Positions 43,185-50,737 of a stretch of DNA of 64,000 bases are shown here, in pieces. The DNA comes from JBOCEF01 sp050586345 (GTDB taxonomy: Bacteria > Pseudomonadota > Alphaproteobacteria > Rhodobacterales > Rhodobacteraceae). Every line of letters starts with the position of its first letter. Position 1 is the first letter of the stretch. Location: the NCBI RefSeq assembly GCF_050586345.1, contig NZ_JBOCEF010000001.1, positions 186,001 to 250,000 of the forward strand, written 5' to 3'. The notes beneath the pieces are model-generated. The model searched no databases. It saw only the letters and a list, made by a program, of their open reading frames with translations, and was not told where the DNA came from. The position numbers and the translations under genes are program-made.

Positions 43185-43336
43185 CCCCGGAGGGGCGCAA
43201 TGAAAAGGGGCCCCGGAGGGGCGCAAGGAAAGGGTCCCCGGAGGGGCGCAGGGAAAAGAGCCCCGGAGGGGTGCGGGGAAAAGGCCGCCGGAGGGCGGGC
43301 AAGGAAAAGGGCGTCCGGGGTGCAAGGAAAAGGGGC
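43185..43336. repeat. Tandem array of about six 25-bp units
   Basis: Six imperfect copies of a unit like CCCCGGAGGGGCGCAAGGAA(A)AGG run head to tail, starting at 43185, 43211, 43236, 43261, 43286 and 43312. The units are 25-26 nt, with the first four closest. Each begins with the small palindrome CCCCGGAGGGG and ends in a purine run. It lies in the 360-nt gap between the DUF45 gene and phaZ, both on the minus strand. There are no spacers, so it is not CRISPR. It looks like a minisatellite. Confidence 0.88.
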
Positions 43337-43400
43337 GGCCCCTTGCGGCGCCGCCCCCTTGCGTCCGGTCCGTCTTGCGTCGGGTCCGTCCCGCGGGCCC

Positions 43401-44729
43401 TCAGGCCAGCGGCGCGGGGGCGGATTTCGACGGGATCAGCGGGCGGTCATGCGCCGTCGCCCTGGGCGCCGCGCCGCGCACGGTGGCGCGGTGGGCGCGG
43501 ATGAACTCGCGCACCTTGGGCTGGATGAACTGGCGCCAGCGCGAGCCGTTGAAGACGCCGTAATGGCCGACCTTCTCCTGCACCCAGTGCATGCGCTTCT
43601 CGTCCGGCAGGTTCGACGCGAGGTCATGCGCCGCCTCGGTCTGGCCGAGCCCGGTGATGTCGTCCTTCTCGCCTTCCACCGTCATCAGCGCGATGTCGGT
43701 GATGGCCGAGGGCTTCACCAGCCGCTTCTCGCGGTAGATGAACTGGTTCTCGGCCAGCAGGCGCTTCTGGAACACCCGCTCGATCGTCTGCAGATAGAAC
43801 TCCGCCGTCAGGTCCATCACCGCGAGGTACTCGTCATAGAAGGTGCGGTGCGCCGCCGCCGAATCGCCGTCGCCGCGGATCAGGTTGCGGAACTGGTTGA
43901 CGTGCGCGTCGACATGGCGGTCGAGGTTCATCGACATGAAGCCCGACAGCTGCAGGAAGCCCGGGTAGACGCGCCGCAGGAAGCCGGGGTTGGGCCAGGG
44001 CACGGTGACGATGACGTTGTTCTCGAACCAGCTGAGCGGGCGGGTGGTGGCCAGCTCGTTCGGCTGCTTGGGGTTGCGCGCGGTGTCGATGGGCGAGCCC
44101 ATGAGCGTGACCGAGGCGGGGCGCGCGGGGTCCTTGTCCTCGGCCATCATCGCCGCGGCGGCCAGCACCGGCACGCCCGGCTGGCACACGGCCAGCACCG
44201 AGACCCGCTCGCCGTCCTGGCTCAGCACCCGGCAGAACTCGGCCACGTAGTCGATGTAGTCGTCGAGATCGAATCGCCCCTCGGAGAGCGGCACGTTGCG
44301 CGCGTCGATCCAGTCGGTGATGTAGACGTCATGCTCGGGCAGCATCTGTTCGACCGTGCCGCGCAGCAGGGTGGCGAAATGGCCCGACATCGGGGCGACG
44401 ATCAGCACCTTGGGGTCGTTGCGCGCCGCGGCGATGGTCGAATCGCGCTTGAAGTGCAGCAGGTCGCAGAAGGGCAGCTTGTGCACCACCTCCTCGACGA
44501 TCGGCACGCTTTCGCCCGAGACCTCGGTGTCGTGCAGGTCGAATTCCGGCTTGCCGTAGCGGCGGGTGGCGTTGACGAACATCTCGCAGGCCGCGGCCGA
44601 GGCGCGGGCGGGGAAGGTCATCGACAGCGGGTTGAGCGGGTTGGTCAGCGCCTGGCGTCCCATCTGGGCGGCGGCGCGCCACGGGGTGATGGCGGCATGA
44701 GTCAGCTCGTACGCGTGATAAAGCGGCAT
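43401..44729 (-). CDS. phaZ: Intracellular polyhydroxyalkanoate depolymerase
   Basis: Degrades stored polyhydroxybutyrate inside the cell (442 aa). It belongs to the intracellular depolymerase family of alpha/beta hydrolases in which the nucleophile is a cysteine: the motif here is AVCQPGVPVL (about residues 187-196). The C-terminal KVGHYGVFNGSRWRQFIQP supplies the catalytic His. No signal peptide is present. The start at MPLYHAYELTHAA matches the family N-terminus. PHA synthase and phasin genes are not in the window. The gene diverges from the FYDLN-protein gene. Confidence 0.94.
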   Translation of the reverse strand: MPLYHAYELTHAAITPWRAAAQMGRQALTNPLNPLSMTFPARASAAACEMFVNATRRYGKPEFDLHDTEVSGESVPIVEEVVHKLPFCDLLHFKRDSTIAAARNDPKVLIVAPMSGHFATLLRGTVEQMLPEHDVYITDWIDARNVPLSEGRFDLDDYIDYVAEFCRVLSQDGERVSVLAVCQPGVPVLAAAAMMAEDKDPARPASVTLMGSPIDTARNPKQPNELATTRPLSWFENNVIVTVPWPNPGFLRRVYPGFLQLSGFMSMNLDRHVDAHVNQFRNLIRGDGDSAAAHRTFYDEYLAVMDLTAEFYLQTIERVFQKRLLAENQFIYREKRLVKPSAITDIALMTVEGEKDDITGLGQTEAAHDLASNLPDEKRMHWVQEKVGHYGVFNGSRWRQFIQPKVREFIRAHRATVRGAAPRATAHDRPLIPSKSAPAPLA

Positions 44730-44994
44730 GGCGCGGTCCCCGTGCAGTTTTCGAATCCATTCAGGTCGCGGACCATAAACCCTGCACACTGCGTCAACAA
44801 GGCGGCCGCCCGCCGCCTGATGCCGCAGTGCAGCATGGGATTCGGGCTGGCGGGGCGGCGTTGCAGCCGGGTTGCATCCCGCTTTCGACGCGTTGCAGCG
44901 ACGGCCCGCGGGGGAGGATATCTTTGACAACCACGCATTCCTGTGGCACGCGGCCTGCTCACCATTTTCATGCGACCGATCATGTGGGGTTCCC

Positions 44995-45339
44995 ATGGCC
45001 GAACCGGAATGGGGTCTGAAGCGCATCTGCCCGAGCTGCGGCGTGCGTTTCTACGATCTCACCAACAACCCGACGACCTGTCCCTCCTGCGCCGAGAGCT
45101 TCCCGCTCGAGGCCCTGTCGGAGCGCAAGTCGACCGCTTCCTCGCGCCGCAGCGCGAAGGCCGAGCCCGTCAAGGCCGCCGCCGTCGCGGAGGTCGATGA
45201 CGACGACGTGCTCGACGATGACGACGAGGATGATGATGACGACGTGTCGTCGGACGTCCTGCTCGACGATGACGACGACGATGACGGCGATCTCGGCGAC
45301 ATCGCGCCCGAGCGCAAGGGCGACGACGACGACTCGTGA
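44995..45339 (+). CDS. FYDLN-type zinc-ribbon protein with acidic tail
   Basis: A 114-aa protein of the TIGR02300/FYDLN_acid family. The N-terminal 35 residues form a small zinc ribbon (CPSCGVRFYDLTNNPTTCPSC). The last 55 residues are almost entirely Asp and Glu with a few Ser, Val and Leu. Function is unknown; the family is common in alphaproteobacteria. The first ATG with the family N-terminus (MAEPEWGLKR) was taken as start. It precedes the tRNA-Ala pair on the same strand. Confidence 0.88.
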   Translation: MAEPEWGLKRICPSCGVRFYDLTNNPTTCPSCAESFPLEALSERKSTASSRRSAKAEPVKAAAVAEVDDDDVLDDDDEDDDDDVSSDVLLDDDDDDDGDLGDIAPERKGDDDDS

Positions 45340-45425
45340 CCCCTCGGGCCGGTCCCGCGCAAGGCGCGTCGGGGCCGGCCCGCAGGCGGTGTGAAGGCGG
45401 CCGGCGGGCCGGTGCAATTTTCCTC

Positions 45426-45454
45426 TTGCAACCTGCCCCCGCCGCCAATAAACA
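45426..45454 (+). promoter_or_regulatory. Promoter of the first tRNA-Ala unit
   Basis: TTGCAA (45426-45431), 17 nt, TAAACA (45449-45454). The same two hexamers with the same spacing precede the second tRNA copy, at a similar distance (58 and 57 nt) from the tRNA. Confidence 0.65.
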
Positions 45455-45512
45455 CCGCCTCACCGCAGCGCAGGGCCTTCCGGCCCGACACCCAAAAGCG
45501 GCGGAACGGTCT

Positions 45513-45588
<76 letters not shown>

Positions 45589-45596
45589 GATTTCAA

Positions 45597-45632
45597 ACCC
45601 GGCTTCGGCGCCTGCCGAGGCCGGGTTTTTTC
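45597..45632 (+). terminator. Terminator of the first tRNA-Ala
   Basis: A 12-bp stem (CCCGGCTTCGGC / GCCGAGGCCGGG, one wobble) with a GCCT loop and a TTTTTT tail starts 9 nt after the tRNA. Confidence 0.88.
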
Positions 45633-45693
45633 TTGTGCGGCGGGGCCTGGCGGGGGGGCGCGCATCTTCTTGCAGAACCTGCGAAAGCGCCGC

Positions 45694-45722
45694 TTGCAAC
45701 CCGCCGCGGACCGGACTAAACA
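45694..45722 (+). promoter_or_regulatory. Promoter of the second tRNA-Ala unit
   Basis: TTGCAA (45694-45699), 17 nt, TAAACA (45717-45722), the same elements and spacing as the first unit. It lies beyond the first terminator, so the second tRNA is independently transcribed. Confidence 0.65.
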
Positions 45723-45779
45723 CCGCTCCACCGCAGCGACGGACCCCCGGGTCCGACACCCAAGGCGGCGGGACAATCT

Positions 45780-45855
<76 letters not shown>

Positions 45856-45864
45856 GGTTTCAAG

Positions 45865-45901
45865 ACCCCGGCTTCGGCATCCGCTGAAGCCGGGGTTTTT
45901 C
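45865..45901 (+). terminator. Terminator of the second tRNA-Ala
   Basis: A 10-bp stem (CCCCGGCTTC / GAAGCCGGGG) with a 10-nt loop and TTTTT tail lies 10 nt after the tRNA. Its core matches the first tRNA's terminator. Confidence 0.88.
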
Positions 45902-46058
45902 GTTTCGGGGCAGGGGGCTGGCGGCGGTTCCGGGCGCCGGCGCCGGCATGGCCCGGGACGCGGCCGGGGCCCGCGCGGCGCCTCGCCGGGGCGCTTTGGG
46001 ACACCGGCGGCCGCGGGGGCTTGCCGGGGCGCCGGGGGCGGGCCAGTCTCGGCCCGAC

Positions 46059-47180
46059 ATGAGCACCCACGACGCCTCCCCGACCGGATCGCCCGGCCCC
46101 GACCTGCCCCCGCCGCTGACCCTCGCCGGTTACGAATCGCGCGCCGTGCAGGCGCTGCCCGACGCCATCCGGGCCTATGTTTTCGGCGGCGCGGGCGCGG
46201 GGCGGGGGATCGACGCGAATCTGTCGGCCTGGCAGGGCCATCGCCTCCTTCCGCGGGCGCTGCGGGGACGGACGGCGGGGGGCTCGACCGCCGTCGCGCT
46301 GCCGGGCGCGGATCTCGCGCATCCCTTCCTCGTCGCGCCGATGGCGCTGCACCGGCTCTGCGCCCCGGACGGAGAGGTCGCCACCGCCATGGCCGCCGCG
46401 GCGCAGGGCGGCGTGATGACCGTCTCCACCGAATCGTCCGTGGAGGTCGAGCGCATCGCCGCCGCCGCCCCCGGGCCGCTGTGGTTCCAGCTTTATCCCC
46501 GCCATGACCCGGCCCAGTCCGTCGCGTTGATGCGCCGGGCCGAGGACGCGGGCTGCACCGCCCTCGTGATCACCGTCGACGCCCCCTTCACCCCGCCCCG
46601 CCCGGCCGAGATCGCGGCGGGGTTCCGCCTGCCCGACGGGGTGCGGCCGGTGCATCTCTCCGCCCTTCCCGGCCCCGCTTTCGCGCCGCTGGCGGAGGGG
46701 GAGAGCGCGGTGTTCGACCGCCTGCTGCCCGCCGCGCCCGACTGGGGGGACGTGGAGCGGCTGATCAAGGCGGCCGCCGCGCCCGTCTACCTCAAGGGCG
46801 TCCTGTCCCCCGCCGATGCGCGCCGGGCGGTCGAGGCCGGGGCGGCGGGGATCATCGTGTCGAATCACGGCGGGCGGCTGCTCGAATCGCTGCCGACGGC
46901 GCTGGAGATGCTGCCGCGCGTGGTCGAGGCGACGCGGGGGGCCGTGCCGTTGATCGTCGATGGCGGCGTGCGGCGAGGCGAGGACGCGCTGATCGCCCGC
47001 GCCCTCGGGGCCGACGCGGTGATGGTGGGCCGCCCGGTGCTGGCCGGCCTCGCCGTCGGCGGCGCGCAGGGGGCGAGCCACGTGCTGCGGATCCTGCGCG
47101 ACGAGCTGGAGGTGGCGATGGGCCTGCTCGGCCTGCGCGCGCTGGAGGAGGCGGGGCCGGAGCTGCTCCTGCGCCCCTGA
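46059..47180 (+). CDS. FMN-dependent alpha-hydroxy-acid oxidase/dehydrogenase
   Basis: A 373-aa TIM-barrel flavoenzyme of the LldD/glycolate oxidase/lactate oxidase family, oxidising a 2-hydroxy acid to a 2-oxo acid. Visible motifs: LVAPMALHRLCAPDGE and STESSVEVERIA near the N-terminus, WFQLYPRHDP, LVITVDAP, YLKGVLSPADARRAVEAGA, the catalytic His in SNHGGRLLES, and phosphate binding by IVDGGVRRGEDALIARALGADAVMVGRP. No membrane segment is evident. The substrate cannot be assigned. The start at MSTHDASP follows a GC-rich leader without a clear Shine-Dalgarno. Confidence 0.9.
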   Translation: MSTHDASPTGSPGPDLPPPLTLAGYESRAVQALPDAIRAYVFGGAGAGRGIDANLSAWQGHRLLPRALRGRTAGGSTAVALPGADLAHPFLVAPMALHRLCAPDGEVATAMAAAAQGGVMTVSTESSVEVERIAAAAPGPLWFQLYPRHDPAQSVALMRRAEDAGCTALVITVDAPFTPPRPAEIAAGFRLPDGVRPVHLSALPGPAFAPLAEGESAVFDRLLPAAPDWGDVERLIKAAAAPVYLKGVLSPADARRAVEAGAAGIIVSNHGGRLLESLPTALEMLPRVVEATRGAVPLIVDGGVRRGEDALIARALGADAVMVGRPVLAGLAVGGAQGASHVLRILRDELEVAMGLLGLRALEEAGPELLLRP

Positions 47181-47283
47181 CCCCGCCGCACGGGCCGGAT
47201 CGGCGCGCCCCCCCGCCGAAGGGCTTGCGCGCCGCAAGGAGCGCGAGGCCGGAGGCCCCCGGCTCCCCAACCGCGCCCGGCAT

Positions 47284-47312
47284 GAAAAAAGGGGGGACCT
47301 GCGTCCCCCCCT
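47284..47312 (-). terminator. Terminator of the exbB-exbD-tonB operon
   Basis: GGGGGGAC and GTCCCCCC form an 8-bp stem around CTGC; six A residues on the plus strand give a T-run on the minus strand. It lies 19 nt after the tonB stop. Confidence 0.8.
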
Positions 47313-47330
47313 CCCCCGGGTCAGGGGGCC

Positions 47331-48161
47331 TCAGAGCACCCTGTAGGTGATCGGCGCGGCGATCTCGAACCGCTCGCCCGTCATGTGCGCGGGCGGCGCG
47401 GGCAGGCGGCCGGCCCGATCCGCGATGGCCAGGGCGGCGGCGTCCAGCGCCGGGTGCCCGGCGCTTTCCATCAGCCGCGCGCCCAGCACCCGCCCGTGGC
47501 GGTCGAGCGTCAGGGCCAGCACCGCCCGCCCCTGCGCCCGGTCGGGCAGGGCGGCGGCGGGATAGGTCTTCAGCCCGTCCAGCGCCACCGCCAGCTTGCG
47601 CTTCCAGGCGCTGACCTGGGCGCGCTTCTCCTGCTCCAGCCCCTCCTGCTTCGCGCGGGCCTGCGCCCGGGCCTTGCGCGCCCCCGCGGCGGGGGGCGGC
47701 AGGGCGGATCGGCTCGGGGCCTGCGGGGCGGCCTGCGCCTCCTGCGCCTCGGTCGGGACCTCGTCCGGGGTGCGGTCGACATTGGTCTCCATGTCCGGGT
47801 TGGCGATGTCGAAGGCCAGCGACGGGTCCTTCACCCGGTAGGGCGTGGTCTGCATCGGCGGGGTGTCGACCGACCGGGCCAGGGTCTGTTCCGACTCCGG
47901 GGCCTGGGGGGCGGCCATCACCTCGGGCGCGGCCGCCCCGCGCGGGGCGTCATGGGCCGGGGCGGCGGCGGCGGCTTCCTCCTCGGGCGCATCGAGCGTC
48001 ACCAGCAGCGCGCCCTCCACCCCCTCGGGCAGGGTCTCGGGCGGCTCGGGCGGCGTCGACAGCACCCCCGCCCAGCCCCCCGCGTGCAGCGCGAGCGAGA
48101 GCGCGAGCCCCAGCCCCGCCGCCGCCCAGCCGCGGCCGGGCGCGGGATCGGCGAGGCTCAT
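47331..48161 (-). CDS. tonB: TonB energy-transducing protein
   Basis: Couples the proton motive force, through ExbB-ExbD, to outer-membrane receptors. The 276-aa protein has an N-terminal anchor (GLGLALSLALHAGGWAGVL, about 16-34), a long Pro/Ala/Glu-rich periplasmic spacer (about 36-180) and a C-terminal TonB domain (TYPAAALPDRAQGRAVLALT to PITYRVL). The SLALH histidine in the anchor is kept. Its start overlaps the exbD stop by 4 nt. Confidence 0.92.
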   Translation of the reverse strand: MSLADPAPGRGWAAAGLGLALSLALHAGGWAGVLSTPPEPPETLPEGVEGALLVTLDAPEEEAAAAAPAHDAPRGAAAPEVMAAPQAPESEQTLARSVDTPPMQTTPYRVKDPSLAFDIANPDMETNVDRTPDEVPTEAQEAQAAPQAPSRSALPPPAAGARKARAQARAKQEGLEQEKRAQVSAWKRKLAVALDGLKTYPAAALPDRAQGRAVLALTLDRHGRVLGARLMESAGHPALDAAALAIADRAGRLPAPPAHMTGERFEIAAPITYRVL

Positions 48162-48583
48162 GCGCCGCCCTCCGCGACCTCGAGGCCGACCAGCCCGACC
48201 TTGAGGTAGCCGCCGACGCGCAGCTTGTTGAGCACGCCCATCAGCTCGCCATAGGGCACCGCCCGGTCGGCACGCAGGTAGAGGCGCGCGTCACGGTCGA
48301 GCTTGGTGACGATCTCCACCTCCTGCACCAGGGCGGCGAGGGGCACGTCGCGGTCCCCGACGCTGACCTGCCCGTCCTCGCGCAGGGTCAGGAACACGGG
48401 GTCCGAGGGGCGGGCGGCGGCCTCGGCGTTCGACACCGGCAGCTCCACCGGCACGTCGACGGTCGAGAGCGGCGCCGCCACCATGAAGATGATCAGCAGC
48501 ACCAGCATCACGTCGATGAAGGGCGTGATGTTGATCTCTGCGCTCTCCAGCGCCTCGTCGGAATCGCGGATCGGTCCGGCCAT
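48158..48583 (-). CDS. exbD: Biopolymer transport protein ExbD
   Basis: A 141-aa inner-membrane protein of the proton-driven TonB motor. The single membrane helix at about 20-40 starts INITPFIDVMLVLLIIFMV and contains the essential Asp (FIDVML). The periplasmic domain follows. It is translationally coupled to tonB, and exbB lies 1 nt upstream. Confidence 0.94.
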   Translation of the reverse strand: MAGPIRDSDEALESAEINITPFIDVMLVLLIIFMVAAPLSTVDVPVELPVSNAEAAARPSDPVFLTLREDGQVSVGDRDVPLAALVQEVEIVTKLDRDARLYLRADRAVPYGELMGVLNKLRVGGYLKVGLVGLEVAEGGA

Positions 48584-48584
48584 G

Positions 48585-49913
48585 TCACGCGGCCTCCGGC
48601 AGGGGGCGCGCCGGGACGGGCGCGGGCGTGGGCGCCGGGCGGTCGAGATCGCGCGACAGGGTGCGTTCCGTCAGCTCCGCCGCATCGCCGAGCATCAGCC
48701 GGTAGGCCCCGGCCCCGCGCGCCAGCTGGGTGTGGAACAGGGTGGCGGGGATCGCGGCCACGAGGCCGAGCGCCGTGGCCAGCAGCGCCTCGGCGATGCC
48801 CGGCGCGACGACGGCGAGGTTGGTGGTCCCGCTTCCGGCGATGCCGATGAAGCTGTTCATGATGCCCCAGACGGTGCCGAAGAGGCCGATGAACGGCCCG
48901 GCCGAGGCGATGGCGGCGAGGATCCCGGTCCCCCCCTGCATCCGCCGCGCCGCCGCGGCCTCGATCCGCGACAGGTGGGCGGCGGCGCGGGATTTCACCC
49001 CCTCGGCCGGGAAGCCGGGCGCATCGCAGCGGGTGACCTCGGCGGCCGCGGCGCGGATCATCCGCGACAGCGGGTCGGCGCGGCGGCGCGCGTCGGGCAG
49101 CGCCTCGGACAGCGTGCGCGCGTCCGCGAGGCGCCGGTAGGCCCGCCGCAGCCGCCGCTTGCCGAGGGTGAGCGCGGTGAGCCGCGCCATCCACACCCCC
49201 CAGCCGAGCACCGAGAGGACCGCGAGGATCACCATCACGGCCTTCACCACGATGTCGGCGGCCATGAACATGCCGATGGGCGAGAGGGCGCCGTGGCCGC
49301 CTTCGGCCCCCGCGCCATGCCCGGCGCCCGCGGCCCGGTCCAGCGCCGCGCGGGCGCTTGCGATCAGCGCGTCGGCCCGGGCGCCGAGCCCGGCGAGGCC
49401 GGTCGGGGCCGGGGCCGCGGGTGCGGCTCCCGCTTCGGGTGCGGCTGCGGGCGCGGCGCCGGATTCGGCCTCTCGCGCCTCGGGGGCCTCGGTCCGCAGC
49501 TCTCCGCGGCGCTCGAGTTCGGCGGCGCTCAGCCCCATCAGCCGGGGGACGCCGGCGCCCGCCGCGGCGGGTGCGGCCGGGGCGACCGCCGCGGGATCCG
49601 CCGCGGCGAGGCGCTGCGCGGCAGGGGCCGCCGCAGGCCCGGCGGCGGCAGGCCCGGCGACGGCAGGGGCGGCGACGGCAGGGGCGGCGCCGGACTCTGC
49701 CCCGGGCGCGGCGGCCGCCGCGTCGCCCGCGGCTTCGGCCGGGGGCGTCATCGCCATCGGGGCGATGGCGCCGGGCAGGGCGACGGCGGGCGGCAGGGCG
49801 GCGTCCGCCGCCCCCTCCTGCGCGGTCGCGGCGGCGGCGATGCAGGCCAGCACGGCGCCCGAAAGCAGCGCGCGGGCGAAGACGGGACGGGCGGGGAGGG
49901 GGGCGCGCGTCAT
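48585..49913 (-). CDS. exbB: ExbB-type TonB-system energizer with Ala-rich N-terminal region
   Basis: A 442-aa protein. A signal peptide (about 1-32, ending ATAQ) leads into roughly 170 residues of Ala/Pro/Glu-rich low-complexity sequence, presumably periplasmic. The MotA/TolQ/ExbB domain follows at about 215-425, with membrane segments VVKAVMVILAVLSVLGWGVWM, ASAGPFIGLFGTVWGIMNSF and ALLATALGLVAAIPATL. The channel motifs are normal. The long extension is larger than in most ExbB proteins. The PKHD hydroxylase gene ends 3 nt upstream. Confidence 0.9.
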   Translation of the reverse strand: MTRAPLPARPVFARALLSGAVLACIAAAATAQEGAADAALPPAVALPGAIAPMAMTPPAEAAGDAAAAAPGAESGAAPAVAAPAVAGPAAAGPAAAPAAQRLAAADPAAVAPAAPAAAGAGVPRLMGLSAAELERRGELRTEAPEAREAESGAAPAAAPEAGAAPAAPAPTGLAGLGARADALIASARAALDRAAGAGHGAGAEGGHGALSPIGMFMAADIVVKAVMVILAVLSVLGWGVWMARLTALTLGKRRLRRAYRRLADARTLSEALPDARRRADPLSRMIRAAAAEVTRCDAPGFPAEGVKSRAAAHLSRIEAAAARRMQGGTGILAAIASAGPFIGLFGTVWGIMNSFIGIAGSGTTNLAVVAPGIAEALLATALGLVAAIPATLFHTQLARGAGAYRLMLGDAAELTERTLSRDLDRPAPTPAPVPARPLPEAA

Positions 49914-49916
49914 CTC

Positions 49917-50600
49917 TCAGACCTCGGCGAAGTTGCGGATCAGGTTGTGGTAGAGGCCGGTCAGCTTCAGGCAGACCGGGTCGTTGGCCCCGCGCTCCGC
50001 CGACAGGGTCTGCACCGCGCCGTCGAGATCGAACAGCATCGAGCGCCGCGCGTCCTCGCGCACCAGGCTCTGGATCCAGAAGAACGAGGCCAGCCGCGCC
50101 CCGCGCGTCACCGGCGTCACGTAATGCAGGCTGTCCGAGGGGTAGAGCACGGCGGAGCCCGCGGCGCCCTTCACGGTCTTGTCGCCGTAATGGTCGCGCA
50201 CCACCAGCTCGCCCCCGTCATAGGCGGCGGGGTCTTCGAGGAACACGGTGCAGGACAGGTCGGCGCGCATCGTCTCGTTCGCGCCGGGGATGACGCGGAT
50301 GGCGTTGTCGACATGGGCGCCGAATTCCCCGCCGCCGCGATAGCGGTTGAACATCGGCGGCAGGATGCGCCGGGGCAGGGCGGCGGACATGAAGGTGGCC
50401 GAGCGCGCCAGCGCGCCCGACAGCACCGCCTGCGCCTCGGCCTCGGCCGGGCTGCCGACGGGCAGCTGCTCGTTGCGCTTCACCTCGGCGGACTGGGCGC
50501 CGGCGGTGTCGCGCCCGTCGGTCCAGGGGGCGTCCGAGAGGATGCGGCGCAGCGCGGCCAGCTCCTCGGCGGTCAGGATGTCGGGAATTTCGATCAGCAT
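49917..50600 (-). CDS. PKHD-type Fe(II)/2-oxoglutarate hydroxylase (PiuC/YbiX family)
   Basis: A 227-aa dioxygenase. The iron ligands are visible as the HxD of HVDNAI (about residue 98) and the distal His in SDSLHYVTPVTRGARL (about 160), with the Arg of the same block binding 2-oxoglutarate. Homologues are named PiuC or YbiX and accompany siderophore receptors; their substrate is not established. AAGGAGAG is well placed before the ATG. It sits between the receptor and exbB genes on the same strand. Confidence 0.92.
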   Translation of the reverse strand: MLIEIPDILTAEELAALRRILSDAPWTDGRDTAGAQSAEVKRNEQLPVGSPAEAEAQAVLSGALARSATFMSAALPRRILPPMFNRYRGGGEFGAHVDNAIRVIPGANETMRADLSCTVFLEDPAAYDGGELVVRDHYGDKTVKGAAGSAVLYPSDSLHYVTPVTRGARLASFFWIQSLVREDARRSMLFDLDGAVQTLSAERGANDPVCLKLTGLYHNLIRNFAEV

Positions 50601-50737
50601 GGGGGCTCTCCTTGCCGGGGGGAGGATCGGCTGGGGGGCGAAGAACGGTGGGCGCCCCGCGGGCGCCGGGGCGTCCGCGGGGCTGGGAGAAAAGGGGAGG
50701 GCGCGGGCGGCGGCGGGGGGCGCCGCCCGCCCCGGGA

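Noticed and set aside
41610..43325. Long minus-strand frame across two genes and the tandem repeat
   Set aside because: It overlaps the 41783 gene antisense and the DUF45 gene in another frame. Its Pro/Arg/Ala-rich product looks like a shadow.
43185..43336. Possible CRISPR array
   Set aside because: The repeats are directly adjacent without unique spacers, and no cas gene is present.
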